Assembly: GCF_900230255.1 (NCBI RefSeq)
Contig: NZ_OCNJ01000009.1
Span: 62,001-126,000, forward strand
Source of the DNA: Caenispirillum bisanense
Lineage (GTDB): Bacteria > Pseudomonadota > Alphaproteobacteria > Rhodospirillales > Rhodospirillaceae
DNA length: 64,000 bases
Reading direction: 5' to 3'
Part shown: one piece after another, positions 1 to 8,497 of the stretch
Numbering within the stretch: the stretch's first letter is position 1
Layout: every line of letters starts with the position of its first letter
The notes under the pieces: model-generated
What the model saw: only the letters and a program-made list of their open reading frames with translations
Databases searched by the model: none
Told to the model about the DNA's origin: nothing
Translations under genes and position numbers: made by a program

Positions 1-584
1 ACGTCATCATGTTCAGCCACGGCCTGACCGTGGAAAACAACCTGAGCCGCAGCGACCGCGAGCACGGCTTCGTGTTCAACTACGCCAATTCGTCGAAGCT
101 GCGGGGCAATGCCGTGGTCGACGGCGGCGACAAGTGCGTCTTCATCTACAACGCCAACAAGAACGACTTCCGCGAGAACCGCTTCGAGGACTGCGCCGTC
201 GGCATTCACTTCACGGCGGGGTCGGAGCGCAACACCATCGTCGGCAACGCCTTCATCCGCAACGAGACGCAGGTGAAGTACGTCGGCACCCGGTACCTGG
301 AGTGGGCGGAGAACGGCGTCGGCAACTACTGGTCCGACAACGCCGCCTTCGACCTCGACGGCGACGGCATCGCCGACCGCCCCTACCGGCCCAACGGTCT
401 GGTGGACCAGATCGTCTGGCGCGCGCCGGCCGCCAAGCTGTTGCTGACCAGCCCGGCGGTGCAGCTGATCCAGTGGGCGCAGTCGGCCTTCCCGGCGATC
501 CTGCCGGGCGGCGTGGTCGACCCCCATCCCCTCATGCGGCCGCCCGCCGTGCCGGCCGCCCAACTGGCGGAGAGCCGGAAATGA
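1..584 (+). CDS. nosD: NosD, periplasmic copper-insertion protein (3' part)
   Basis: C-terminal part of NosD, the periplasmic right-handed beta-helix (CASH-domain) protein that works with the NosFY ABC transporter in maturing the Cu sites of nitrous oxide reductase NosZ. The 5' end lies outside the window and the frame is open from base 3. Visible are the repeating N-rich beta-helix rungs (NNLSRS, NYANSSKLRGN, NANKNDFRENRF) and the NosD hallmark GVGNYWSDN followed by an aspartate-rich DLDGDGIADRPYRPN loop. The stop overlaps the start of nosF (ATGA), so the genes are translationally coupled. The order nosD-F-Y-L-X is the usual one, so nosZ and probably nosR should lie just upstream. Confidence 0.95.
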   Translation, partial: VIMFSHGLTVENNLSRSDREHGFVFNYANSSKLRGNAVVDGGDKCVFIYNANKNDFRENRFEDCAVGIHFTAGSERNTIVGNAFIRNETQVKYVGTRYLEWAENGVGNYWSDNAAFDLDGDGIADRPYRPNGLVDQIVWRAPAAKLLLTSPAVQLIQWAQSAFPAILPGGVVDPHPLMRPPAVPAAQLAESRK

Positions 585-1513
585 CCCGCGACGCCATCCG
601 CCTGACCGGCATCACCAAGCGCTACGGCGCCTTCACCGCCGTCGACGACCTGACGCTGGCGGTGCCGGAAGGCGAGTTCCTCGCCCTGCTCGGCCACAAC
701 GGCGCCGGTAAGACGACGCTCATGAAGATGCTGCTCGGCCTCACCCGCCCGACCGCCGGCAGCCTGTCGGTGCTCGGCACCGAGGGCGGCGGGGCGGCGG
801 CGCGCCGCGCGCTCGGCTTCCTGCCCGAGAACGTCAACTTCACCGGCGGCTCGTCGGGCCGGGCGGCGCTGCGCTACTTCGCCCGCCTGAAGGGGGCGCC
901 CAAGGCCCAGGCGGAAGACCTGCTGGAGCGGGTCGGCCTCGCCGCCGCGGCGCACAAGCCGGTGCGCACCTATTCCAAGGGCATGCGCCAGCGCCTCGGC
1001 CTCGCCCAGGCGCTGCTGGGCGAGCCGCGCCTGCTGCTGCTCGACGAGCCGACCTCGGGCCTCGACCCCATGCTGCGGCAGGAGTTCTACCGCATCCTGC
1101 GCGACATGAAGGCGCAGGGCGTCACCATCCTGCTGTCGTCGCACGTGCTGAGCGAGCTGCAACTGCGCACCGACCGCATCGCCATCATGCGCCACGGCCG
1201 GCTGGTGGCCTGCGACACCCTGCAGGGGCTGCAGCAGGCCGCCGGGCTGCCGGTGCGCATCCGTGTCCGCGTGCCCGAGGGCGGGGCGGAGCGTGCCGCC
1301 GCGCAGGCCGGGCCGGGTGCCCGCGTGCTGGCCGCCAACGGCCGCTCGGTGGAGCTGGGCGTGTCGCTCGCCGACAAGATGGAGGCCCTGCGCCGGCTCG
1401 CTAACGGCGGCGCCGGCGATGTCGAGGACCTCGACGTCCTGCCGCCGTCGCTGGACGACGTCTATGCCCATTTCGGCGGCAGCCCCGCCCCCGACGAGGA
1501 GGTCGCGCCATGA
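581..1513 (+). CDS. nosF: NosF, ABC transporter ATP-binding protein for NosZ maturation
   Basis: 310-residue cytoplasmic ATPase partner of NosY/NosD. Walker A GHNGAGKT (residues 38-45), an ABC signature of the YSKGMRQRLGL form rather than LSGGQ, Walker B LLLLDEP and the switch histidine SSHVLSE are all visible. The C-terminal about 90 residues form the extra domain typical of NosF. The start is the ATG overlapping the nosD stop. The frame stays open far upstream, but that part lies within nosD and is not needed. The stop overlaps the nosY start. Family identity rests on both motifs and operon context. Confidence 0.95.
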   Translation: MTRDAIRLTGITKRYGAFTAVDDLTLAVPEGEFLALLGHNGAGKTTLMKMLLGLTRPTAGSLSVLGTEGGGAAARRALGFLPENVNFTGGSSGRAALRYFARLKGAPKAQAEDLLERVGLAAAAHKPVRTYSKGMRQRLGLAQALLGEPRLLLLDEPTSGLDPMLRQEFYRILRDMKAQGVTILLSSHVLSELQLRTDRIAIMRHGRLVACDTLQGLQQAAGLPVRIRVRVPEGGAERAAAQAGPGARVLAANGRSVELGVSLADKMEALRRLANGGAGDVEDLDVLPPSLDDVYAHFGGSPAPDEEVAP

Positions 1514-2337
1514 CCGCCATCCTGACCATCGCCGGCCATGAAATCCGCGAGGGCCTGCGCAACCGCTGGGTCGCCACGGCGACGCTGCTGCTGGCGGCGC
1601 TCGCCCTCGCCCTGTCGCTGGTCGGCAGCGCGCCGGTGGGCGAGGTGGGGACCGGGCGCCTGACCGTGACCATCGTGTCGCTGTCGAGCCTGTCCATCTA
1701 CCTGCTGCCGTTGATCGCCCTCTTGCTCGCGTTCGACACCGTGGTCGGCGAGAGCGAGCGCGGCACGCTGCTGCTCATGCTGTCCTACCCGGTGACGCGC
1801 TGGCAGGTGCTCGGCGGCAAGTTCCTGGGCCATGCCGCCATCCTCGCCTTCGCCACGACCGTCGGCTTCGGCAGCGCCGCCGCCGCCATCGCGGCCGTGG
1901 CGCCGCAGGCCCCGACGGTGGCCGAGTGGTGGAACTTCGCGGGTCTGATCGGCGCCTCGGTGGCGCTCGGGATCGCCTTCGTCGCCATCGGCACCCTGGT
2001 GAGCGTGACGGTGAAGGAGCGCACCACGGCGGCCGGCGTCGCCATCGTCGTCTGGCTGTTCCTGGTGGTGCTCTACGACATGGGCCTGCTCGGCGCCCTG
2101 GTGGCGACGGAAGGGCAGGGCTTCCTGGGCGAGACCCTGCCGGTGTGGCTGCTCGCCAATCCCGCCGACGCCTACCGCCTGCTGACGCTCGCCTCCTTCG
2201 ACGGCGCCGGGGCGGTGGCGGGGCTGGAGGCGGTAGTGGCCGACCTGCCGGCGGTGTGGCCGGCGCTGGCGCTGGCGGCCTGGATCGTCGCGCCGCTGGC
2301 CGTCGCCTGGACCATCTTCGCGCGGAGGGAACTGTGA
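1510..2337 (+). CDS. nosY: NosY, ABC-2 type permease for NosZ maturation
   Basis: 275-residue inner-membrane permease of the NosDFY complex. It begins with the family-typical cytoplasmic stretch (AGHEIREGLRNRW) followed by about six hydrophobic segments, including VATATLLLAALALALSL, LLPLIALLLAFDTVV, a VGESERGTLLLMLSYPV loop and a C-terminal helix ending in the permease-like tail IFARREL. Starts with ATGA overlap on nosF and ends with overlap on nosL, so the four genes are one translationally coupled unit. Length and composition match NosY from denitrifiers. Confidence 0.94.
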   Translation: MTAILTIAGHEIREGLRNRWVATATLLLAALALALSLVGSAPVGEVGTGRLTVTIVSLSSLSIYLLPLIALLLAFDTVVGESERGTLLLMLSYPVTRWQVLGGKFLGHAAILAFATTVGFGSAAAAIAAVAPQAPTVAEWWNFAGLIGASVALGIAFVAIGTLVSVTVKERTTAAGVAIVVWLFLVVLYDMGLLGALVATEGQGFLGETLPVWLLANPADAYRLLTLASFDGAGAVAGLEAVVADLPAVWPALALAAWIVAPLAVAWTIFARREL

Positions 2338-2975
2338 TGCTGCGCCGCCTTCTCCTCGCCGCCGCCGTGGCGGTGACCCTCGCCGCCTGCGACGATGCCG
2401 CCGACCAGGCCGAGGCGCCGCCGCCGGCCAGCCCGACCCGCGAAGCCGTCACCCACTTCGGCGGCATGATCCTGCTCGACCACGCCGGGCCGCGCGCCCA
2501 GGCCCACCTGAAGAGCGGCGAGATCCTGTGGTTCCCGGCCGTCAGCGACCTGATCGCCTTCACCCTGCTGCCCGAGGAAAGCAAGGCGGTCACCGCCCTC
2601 TACGTCTCCGACATGGCGACATCGACCACCTGGGCGGCGCCGGAGACCTGGATGCCCGCCGAGGACGGGTTCTACGTCATCGACAGCGACGCCCGCGGCG
2701 GCATGGCCATGCCCGAGGCGGTGCCGTTCTCCACCCTCGCCGCCGCCGAGGCCTTCACGGCGGAGCACGGCGGCCGCGTGGTGAAGTGGGGCGAGATCCC
2801 GCAGGACTACGTGCTCGGCGGCCCCGACGAGGACATGCAGATGCCCATGCCCATGACCCACGGCGAGCAGCACGGGTCGCTCGCCGAGCCCACCGTAATC
2901 GAGCTGCTGAACGAGCCCGACGCCACCTGCCTGCCGGGCGTCGTCACCACTGCCGCCACGGAGGTTCCGCGATGA
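2337..2975 (+). CDS. nosL: NosL, copper-binding lipoprotein
   Basis: 212-residue lipoprotein that delivers Cu(I) to apo-NosZ. The N-terminus has a short basic start, a hydrophobic core and a lipobox with Cys near residue 18 (LAAC), so it should be anchored in a membrane facing the periplasm. Family features include [12 protein letters not shown], the [17 protein letters not shown] segment and the W-G-E-I strand. A Met/His-rich tail ([13 protein letters not shown]) could add copper ligands. The start is the ATG overlapping the nosY stop; an in-frame GTG sits one codon earlier. Confidence 0.93.
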   Translation: MLRRLLLAAAVAVTLAACDDAADQAEAPPPASPTREAVTHFGGMILLDHAGPRAQAHLKSGEILWFPAVSDLIAFTLLPEESKAVTALYVSDMATSTTWAAPETWMPAEDGFYVIDSDARGGMAMPEAVPFSTLAAAEAFTAEHGGRVVKWGEIPQDYVLGGPDEDMQMPMPMTHGEQHGSLAEPTVIELLNEPDATCLPGVVTTAATEVPR

Positions 2976-3841
2976 CCCTGAGCCGCCGCCGTTTCGTCGC
3001 CATCGCCGCCGGTGCGGGCGCCGCCGCCGTGCTCGCCGGCACCGTGCCCGCCGCCGCCGCCCCCGGCTTGCGCCGCTGGAAGGGCGTCGCCCTCGGTGCC
3101 GCGGCAGAGATGATCCTGCCCGCCGACGCCATGGACCTGCTGCCCGCCGTGCAGGCGGAAATCGCCCGGCTGGAGGCGATCTTCAGCCTCTATCGCCCCG
3201 ACAGCGCCCTGGTGCGCCTCAATGCGGCCGGCGTGCTGGAGGCGCCGCCGCTGGAACTGGTGGAGGTGCTGGGCCGGGCGCGGGCGCTGTCGGCGCTCAC
3301 CGACGGGGCCTTCGACGTGACCGTGCAGCCGCTGTGGGCCTTGCACGCCCGCGCCGCCGACCCGACCCTGGCCGACCTGGCGGCGGCGCGGGCGCTGGTG
3401 GACTGGCGCGGCGTGTCGGTGGAAGCCGACCGTATCGCCCTGGCGCGGCCGGGCATGGCGATCACCCTCAACGGCATCGCGCAGGGCTACGTCACCGACC
3501 GCGTCGCCGCCCTGCTGCGGCGGGAGGGGCTGACGGAGGTGCTGGTGGCGCTCGGCGAGACCCGCGCCCTCGGTGGTCACCCCGCCGGCCGCCCCTGGCA
3601 GGTGGCGCCCGCCGCCGGGGCCGAGGCGCTGCCGCTGGTGGATGCGGCGCTGGCGACCACCGAGCCCGCCGGCCACGTCTTCGACCCGGCCACCGGCCGC
3701 CCCGGCGGCACGGTGGCGCGCATCACCGTGCAGGCGCCGACGGCGGTGGTCGCCGACGCCGTTTCCACCGCGCTCGCCCTGCTGCCGGCCGACCGCCGGG
3801 CGGCCGTGGCCGAGGCGGCGGGCGCGACGCGGGTGTGGTAG
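2972..3841 (+). CDS. nosX: ApbE/NosX-like FAD:protein FMN transferase
   Basis: 289-residue exported protein of the ApbE family, which transfers FMN from FAD to a threonine of a partner flavoprotein. In nos operons the partner is NosR, which supplies electrons to NosZ. A twin-arginine signal (SRRRF, then an Ala-rich hydrophobic stretch) is visible. Family motifs are [22 protein letters not shown] (equivalent to the GGxAKGYAxD region), a GETRALG strand and a C-terminal [11 protein letters not shown]. Overlaps nosL by ATGA. It is shorter than many ApbE proteins (about 330 residues) but carries all recognisable blocks. NosX is assigned from position. Confidence 0.88.
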   Translation: MTLSRRRFVAIAAGAGAAAVLAGTVPAAAAPGLRRWKGVALGAAAEMILPADAMDLLPAVQAEIARLEAIFSLYRPDSALVRLNAAGVLEAPPLELVEVLGRARALSALTDGAFDVTVQPLWALHARAADPTLADLAAARALVDWRGVSVEADRIALARPGMAITLNGIAQGYVTDRVAALLRREGLTEVLVALGETRALGGHPAGRPWQVAPAAGAEALPLVDAALATTEPAGHVFDPATGRPGGTVARITVQAPTAVVADAVSTALALLPADRRAAVAEAAGATRVW

Positions 3842-3971
3842 GTCTAGGGAGCCTACCCCGAAAGGAAGCCTTTCATTCGAACGATCACCCGCCCGGCGTA
3901 AGGCGGAGTGGCGATTGCGTCCGACGGCGCCGGCCCTCAAAACACTAGGGAACCGGCCCAAGGAGGATGTG

Positions 3972-4151
3972 ATGAAGGTGACCTGGCGCGTGAGCGAGAA
4001 GAACTCCGGCAGTCTGGTCGGCGTGCAACTGGCGAAATCCGCCGACCGGGCCTGCCACTGGGTCGCCGAGCGCCGCGGCCTCGACCGTCTGCGCCTGGTG
4101 GCGACCCGCCTCGACGCCCCCCTCGCCGACGAACTGGCGGTGGTGCGCTGA
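3972..4151 (+). CDS. 59-residue hypothetical protein
   Basis: Small ORF with a near-perfect ribosome binding site (AGGAGG at about 3961-3966, six bases before the ATG), which is the main reason to call it real. Sequence begins [20 protein letters not shown] and continues with a basic stretch ([12 protein letters not shown]). There is no signal peptide, membrane segment or metal motif. It lies 130 bases after the nos operon and 137 bases before an ABC exporter, on the same strand. I do not recognise the family. A spurious ORF in GC-rich DNA remains possible, but the strong ribosome binding site argues against it. Confidence 0.6.
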   Translation: MKVTWRVSEKNSGSLVGVQLAKSADRACHWVAERRGLDRLRLVATRLDAPLADELAVVR

Positions 4152-4224
4152 GGCCCCTTCCGCGGTCCCGGCCTCGGCCCGACGATGGCGCGACCGGGCC
4201 GACCCGCACCGCCTGAACATCCTT

Positions 4225-4273
4225 CACTTGACCGAGCGGACAAGTCGGCCAATGCTCGCCCCTCCGTCAAGTG
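4225..4273 (+). promoter_or_regulatory. Inverted repeat CACTTGAC/GTCAAGTG upstream of ABC exporter
   Basis: Perfect 8-base arms CACTTGAC (4225-4232) and GTCAAGTG (4266-4273), with a further CAAGT at 4241-4245 that pairs with the first arm at shorter range. TTGACC at 4229-4234 would serve as a -35 element, but no good -10 follows at 17 bases. It lies immediately before the exporter start codon, so it could be a repressor operator or an mRNA hairpin. Confidence 0.35.
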
Positions 4274-4288
4274 CGAGGCTGCCTCGGC

Positions 4289-5239
4289 ATGCGTGACGAT
4301 CATCCCGTAGACACGGCCGCGGTCATTGCCGTCCGCGGCCTGGAAAAGACCTACGCCAGCGGCCATCAGGCCCTGAAGCGCGTCGACCTGACCATCAAGC
4401 GCGGCGAGATCTTCGCCCTGCTCGGTCCCAACGGCGCCGGCAAGACCACCCTCATCAGCATCATCTGCGGCATCGTGCGGGCGACCGCCGGCACGGTCAC
4501 CGCCGACGGCCACGACATCGTGCGCGATTACCGCGCGGCGCGCTCGGCCATCGGCCTGGTGCCGCAGGAAATCTCCACGGACATGTTCGAGACCGTGCTC
4601 GACACCGTGCGCTTCAGCCGCGGCCTGTTCGGCAAGCCGCGCGACGACGCCTACCTGGAAAAGGTGCTGCGCGACCTGTCGCTGTGGGACAAGCGCGACG
4701 CCAAGATCATGACCCTGTCCGGCGGCATGAAGCGCCGCGTCATGATCGCCAAGGCGCTGTCGCACGAACCCACCATCCTGTTCCTCGACGAGCCGACGGC
4801 CGGCGTCGACGTGGAGCTGCGCCGCGACATGTGGGCCATGGTGCGCGGCCTGCGCGAGCGGGGCGTCACCATCGTGCTCACCACCCACTACATCGAAGAG
4901 GCCGAGGAGATGGCCGACCGCATCGGGGTGATCCGCAAGGGTGAGATCATCCTGGTGGAGGAAAAGACCGCCCTGATGCAGAAGCTGGGGCAGTCGCAGC
5001 TGATCCTGCAGCTGCATCCGCCGGTCACGGCCCTGCCGGAGGAACTGGCGGGCCTGCCGCTGGTGCTGTCGGACGACGGCTACGAGCTGGTCTACACCTT
5101 CGACTCGCAGGCCGACCGCACCGGCATCGCCGGCCTGCTCCGCCGCCTCGGCGACCTCGGCATCGGCTACAGGGACCTGCAGACGCGCCAGAGTTCGCTC
5201 GAGGACATCTTCGTCACGCTCGTGAGGTCGCAGCCGTGA
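4289..5239 (+). CDS. ABC-2 exporter ATP-binding protein (YadG-like)
   Basis: 316-residue ATPase of a drug/glycolipid-type ABC-2 exporter. It contains Walker [10 protein letters not shown], a Q-loop in [14 protein letters not shown], signature [15 protein letters not shown], Walker [13 protein letters not shown] and H-loop [11 protein letters not shown]. Layout and wording closely resemble E. coli YadG, whose substrate is unknown. The chosen start is ATG 4289; an in-frame GTG at 4271 would add six residues but falls inside the inverted repeat upstream. It overlaps the permease gene by four bases. Confidence 0.88.
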   Translation: MRDDHPVDTAAVIAVRGLEKTYASGHQALKRVDLTIKRGEIFALLGPNGAGKTTLISIICGIVRATAGTVTADGHDIVRDYRAARSAIGLVPQEISTDMFETVLDTVRFSRGLFGKPRDDAYLEKVLRDLSLWDKRDAKIMTLSGGMKRRVMIAKALSHEPTILFLDEPTAGVDVELRRDMWAMVRGLRERGVTIVLTTHYIEEAEEMADRIGVIRKGEIILVEEKTALMQKLGQSQLILQLHPPVTALPEELAGLPLVLSDDGYELVYTFDSQADRTGIAGLLRRLGDLGIGYRDLQTRQSSLEDIFVTLVRSQP

Positions 5240-5997
5240 ACGTCTACGCCATCAAGGCCATCTACAAGTTCGAGATGGCGCGCGCCTGGCGCACCCTGAT
5301 GCAGAGCCTGGCGACGCCCGTCCTGTCCACCTCGCTCTACTTCATCGTGTTCGGCGCCGCCATCGGCTCGCGCATGGAGGAAGTGGGCGGCGTGCCCTAC
5401 GGCGCCTTCATCGTGCCGGGCCTCATCATGCTGTCGATCCTGACCGAGAGCGTGAGCAACGCCGCCTTCGGCATCTACATGCCGCGCTTCGCCGGCACCA
5501 TCTACGAGGTGCTGTCGGCGCCGGTGTCGCCCTTCGAGATCGTCGTCGGCTACGTCGGCGCGGCCATGACTAAGTCGCTGGTGCTGGCGCTGGTGATCCT
5601 GGCGACGGCGCGGCTGTTCGTGCCCTTCGAGATCGCGCACCCGTTCTGGATGCTGGGCTTCCTGGTGCTGACCGCGATGACCTTCTGCCTGCTCGGCTTC
5701 GTCATCGGCATCTGGGCCGACGGGTGGGAGAAGCTGCAGATCGTGCCCATGCTGGTGGTCATGCCGCTCACCTTCCTCGGCGGCACGTTCTATTCCATCG
5801 ACATGCTGCCCGGCATCTGGCGCACGGTGGCGCTGTTCAACCCGGTGGTCTACCTGGTGAGCGGTTTCCGCTGGAGCTTCTATGGCATCAGCGACGTGGC
5901 GGTGGGCGTCAGCCTCGGCATGACCCTGGTGTTCATGGCGCTGTGCCTCGCCGTCATCGTGTGGATGTTCCGCACCGGCTACCGGCTGAAGGCGTGA
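5236..5997 (+). CDS. ABC-2 type permease (YadH-like)
   Basis: 253-residue inner-membrane permease coupled to the preceding ATPase. About six transmembrane helices are visible, with the ABC-2 family pattern [17 protein letters not shown], the P-G-L-I-M stretch, an [13 protein letters not shown] amphipathic loop and a late [13 protein letters not shown] motif. Length fits E. coli YadH (about 256). Translated with ATPase overlap, GTGA. Substrate cannot be inferred. The gene ends just before a terminator hairpin shared with the convergent liv operon. Confidence 0.88.
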   Translation: MNVYAIKAIYKFEMARAWRTLMQSLATPVLSTSLYFIVFGAAIGSRMEEVGGVPYGAFIVPGLIMLSILTESVSNAAFGIYMPRFAGTIYEVLSAPVSPFEIVVGYVGAAMTKSLVLALVILATARLFVPFEIAHPFWMLGFLVLTAMTFCLLGFVIGIWADGWEKLQIVPMLVVMPLTFLGGTFYSIDMLPGIWRTVALFNPVVYLVSGFRWSFYGISDVAVGVSLGMTLVFMALCLAVIVWMFRTGYRLKA

Positions 5998-6009
5998 CGG
6001 CCTGCCCGC

Positions 6010-6039
6010 AAAAAGGTGGCCGGGACGATGCCCGGCCAC
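6010..6039 (-). terminator. Rho-independent terminator of the liv operon
   Basis: Perfect 9-base-pair stem GTGGCCGGG/CCCGGCCAC (6016-6024 and 6031-6039) with a 6-base loop. On the minus strand it is followed directly by TTTTT (complement of 6010-6014), so it terminates leftward transcription from livF. It lies between convergent genes and has no T-run for the plus strand. Confidence 0.85.
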
Positions 6040-6080
6040 GAGGGATACAAGCAGGGTAGGGCAGGGTTACGCGGTCACCC

Positions 6081-6800
6081 TCACGCGGTTTCCCGCGCGA
6101 AGTAGAGGTCGTGCAGGCGGTCGAGGTTCACCTCGGCCGCCGGCCGCGACAACAGCACCCGCCCCGACCGCATCAGGTTGACGTGGTCGGCGATGGCGAG
6201 CGCCCGGCTGGTGTTCTGTTCCACCAGCACCACCGTCAGCCCCTGCGCCTTCAGGTCGGCGAGGATCTTGAAGATCTCGTCGACGATGACGGGCGCGAGG
6301 CCGAGCGAGGGTTCGTCGATGAGCAGCACCTTCGGCTCTTCCATGAGCCCGCGGCCCATGGCGAGCATCTGCGCCTCGCCGCCCGACAGCGAGCCGGCCA
6401 TCTGGCTGCGGCGCTCGCGCAGGCGGGGGAACAGGTCGAAGACGCGCTCCAGGTTCTGCTTCCAGCGCGGCCGGCCGCTGCGGGGGTAGGCGCCCATCAG
6501 CAGGTTGTCGAGCACGCTCATGTCGGGGAAGACCATGCGGCCTTCCGGGATCATCACGACGCCGCGGTCGACGATGTCCCAGGTGCGGGTGCGCGCCAGG
6601 CTTTCGCCGTGCAGGGCGATGTCGCCCGACGACGTCTTCACCAGGCCCATCACGGCGCGCAGCAGGGTGGTCTTGCCGGCGCCGTTGGGGCCGACGATGA
6701 CGGTGGTGCGGCCTTCCTGCACGGTCAGGTCGACGTCCCACAGGACGTTGATGCTGCCGTAGCCGGCGCGCAGGGTGCGGACGTCAAGCAGCGCTGTCAC
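6081..6800 (-). CDS. livF: LivF-like branched-chain-type ABC transporter ATPase
   Basis: 239-residue ATPase, last gene of the liv cluster. Walker [12 protein letters not shown], signature LSGGEAQMLAMGRGLM, Walker B VLLIDEPSLGLAP and the LivF-type H-loop VLVEQNTSRAL are visible. LivF and LivG form the two cytoplasmic motors of a HAAT-family importer. The gene starts inside the end of livG (17-base overlap) and is followed by a terminator. In this context the substrate is more likely an organic or aromatic acid than an amino acid (inference from the neighbouring acyl-CoA genes). Confidence 0.93.
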   Translation of the reverse strand: MTALLDVRTLRAGYGSINVLWDVDLTVQEGRTTVIVGPNGAGKTTLLRAVMGLVKTSSGDIALHGESLARTRTWDIVDRGVVMIPEGRMVFPDMSVLDNLLMGAYPRSGRPRWKQNLERVFDLFPRLRERRSQMAGSLSGGEAQMLAMGRGLMEEPKVLLIDEPSLGLAPVIVDEIFKILADLKAQGLTVVLVEQNTSRALAIADHVNLMRSGRVLLSRPAAEVNLDRLHDLYFARETA

Positions 6801-7497
6801 CGGTGTAGCTCCTTATGACGCGGGCGTCGTTGAAGACTTCGTCGGGGGTGCCGTCGGCGATGAGTTCGCCGAAGTTGAGCACCACGACGCGCGGGCACAG
6901 GGTCTTGATGGTCTCGATGTCGTGCTCGATGACGATCATGGTCAGGCCGTAGCGCTCGCGCACCCGCTGCAGGGTCTGGCCGAAGGCGCGCTTGGTGGCG
7001 GTTTCGAGCCCGCCCAGCACCTCGTCGAGCATGAGCAGGCGCGGCTCCACCGCCAGCGCCTTGCCGACCTCCAGCGCCTTCTGCTCGGTGAGCGCTAGGC
7101 CGTGGGCGGCATCGATGTGCTGCTTGGCCGTCAGGTCGAGCAGGTCGAGGATCTCGTCGATGCGCCTGCCGTCGGTGCGGCCGGCGCCGAAGCGCTGGGC
7201 GACCATCAGGTTCTCGCGCACCGTCAGCTCGTGCATGGGCTGCGGGATCTGGAAGGTGCGGCCGATGCCCTGCCGCGCCCGCCGCCAGTTGGCCGCCTTG
7301 CCGAGCGGCTTGCCGGCGAATTCGAGCCGGCCGGCGCTCGGCGTCAGCACGCCGGAGATGACGTTGAACAGGGTCGTCTTGCCGGCGCCGTTGGGGCCGA
7401 TGAGGCCGAGCGTCTCGCCCTCGTCCATGGCGAAGGTGACGTTGCGCAGGGCGGCGACGCCGCCGAAGTTCATGGATACATCGTCAAGCGCGAGCAT
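6784..7497 (-). CDS. livG: LivG-like branched-chain-type ABC transporter ATPase
   Basis: 237-residue ATPase of the HAAT importer. Walker [17 protein letters not shown] is the standard LivG form, followed by the QGIGRTFQIPQPMHELTVRENLMVA segment, a degenerate signature (ALTEQKALEVGKALA in place of the usual LSYGQQRRLE), Walker B LLMLDEVLGGL and H-loop IVIEHDIETI. Two points stand out: the signature motif lacks the canonical Gly-Gln pair, and Walker B ends DEVLGG rather than DEPAAG. Related importers for aromatic acids often show this variant. It overlaps livM by 14 bases and livF by 17. Confidence 0.9.
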   Translation of the reverse strand: MLALDDVSMNFGGVAALRNVTFAMDEGETLGLIGPNGAGKTTLFNVISGVLTPSAGRLEFAGKPLGKAANWRRARQGIGRTFQIPQPMHELTVRENLMVAQRFGAGRTDGRRIDEILDLLDLTAKQHIDAAHGLALTEQKALEVGKALAVEPRLLMLDEVLGGLETATKRAFGQTLQRVRERYGLTMIVIEHDIETIKTLCPRVVVLNFGELIADGTPDEVFNDARVIRSYTGDSAA

Positions 7498-8497
7498 TGC
7501 CGTCCTCCGTCGCGTGGGGCGCTGCCGCCTGAGGGGCCGTCTCGCGGCGGGGGCGCGCGACGCCGAGGCGGGCGAGCAGCGGCATCAGGCCCTGCGGGCT
7601 GAGCAGGATCATGGCGCCCAGCAGCACGCCGAACACCAGCTGGTGGCCGCTCGGCATGATCTCCTTGAACACCAGCTGATCGAGCAGATAGACCACCAGC
7701 GCCCCCATGAGCGGACCCCACACCGTGCGGTAGCCGCCGAAGATGGCCGCGGCGATGGGCAGCACGGTCCAGGTGCCCGAGAAGGCGTATTCCGGGTCGA
7801 GGAAGCTGATCTGGTGGGCGTTGAAGGCGCCGACGACGCCGGTCATGAAGGCCGAGACGACCAGCATCACCGCCTTCAGGTGCGTCGAGGGCACGCCGAC
7901 CACCCGCGTCGCCAGCTCGCTGTCGTGCATGGCGCGGAGCGCGAGGCCCCAGGTGCTGCGGCGGATGGCGTGGTAGACCGCCATCCAGGCCAGCACGATG
8001 GTCAGGATCAGCACGTAGGCGCCGGTCTTGCTAGCGAGGTCGAGGCCGAAGACGGTGGGGAAGCCGGGGATGCTGAGCAGCCCGCCGGCGCCGCCGGTGA
8101 TGCTCGAGAACTCGACGGCCAGGATCTTGAAGATGTGGGCATAGGCGAGGATCGCCAGCGCGAAGTAGGGGCCGCGCAGGCGGAGCGCCGGCATGGTGGC
8201 GACCGAGGCGATTGCGGCGCCCAGGCCGCCCGCCAGCATGGCCGGCAGCACCGGCCAGCCGTTGTCCATCACCAGCAGCGCCGAGACATAGGCGCCGACG
8301 CCGAAGAACGCCGCATGGCCGAAGCTGACGAGACCGCCGAGGTTGCCGAGCAGCGCCCAGGCCACCGCGATGCCGGCGATGGTCAGGGCGGCGATCACCA
8401 GGCTCATCACATAGTCCATGCCGCCGAACAGCAGCGGCACGCCGAGGTAGGCGACGGCCAGGAAGCCGAGCAGGAGTCCGGAACGCATCATGGTCAT
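7484..8497 (-). CDS. livM: LivM-like permease
   Basis: 337-residue inner-membrane permease of the Liv importer. It has about nine to ten hydrophobic helices, the LivM-typical AWALLGNLGGLVSFGHAAFFGVGAY motif and the ALRLRGPYFALAILAYAHI block. The frame is open for a further 300 codons upstream, but the real start is the ATG at 8497, which overlaps the livH stop by four bases and begins MTMMRSGLLLGF. The cytoplasmic C-terminal tail is long and charged and overlaps livG. Confidence 0.92.
   Translation of the reverse strand: MTMMRSGLLLGFLAVAYLGVPLLFGGMDYVMSLVIAALTIAGIAVAWALLGNLGGLVSFGHAAFFGVGAYVSALLVMDNGWPVLPAMLAGGLGAAIASVATMPALRLRGPYFALAILAYAHIFKILAVEFSSITGGAGGLLSIPGFPTVFGLDLASKTGAYVLILTIVLAWMAVYHAIRRSTWGLALRAMHDSELATRVVGVPSTHLKAVMLVVSAFMTGVVGAFNAHQISFLDPEYAFSGTWTVLPIAAAIFGGYRTVWGPLMGALVVYLLDQLVFKEIMPSGHQLVFGVLLGAMILLSPQGLMPLLARLGVARPRRETAPQAAAPHATEDGNARA

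Noticed and set aside
3860-3874. Hairpin GAAAGG-AAG-CCTTTC after nosX as a terminator.
   Set aside because: The stem has only six pairs and no T-run follows, so it is too weak to call.
2807-5017. A 736-codon open frame on the minus strand across nosL, nosX and the ABC exporter.
   Set aside because: It is antisense to four well-recognised genes and its protein is low-complexity (His, Gly, Arg, Gln rich). Such frames are common in GC-rich DNA where stop codons are rare.
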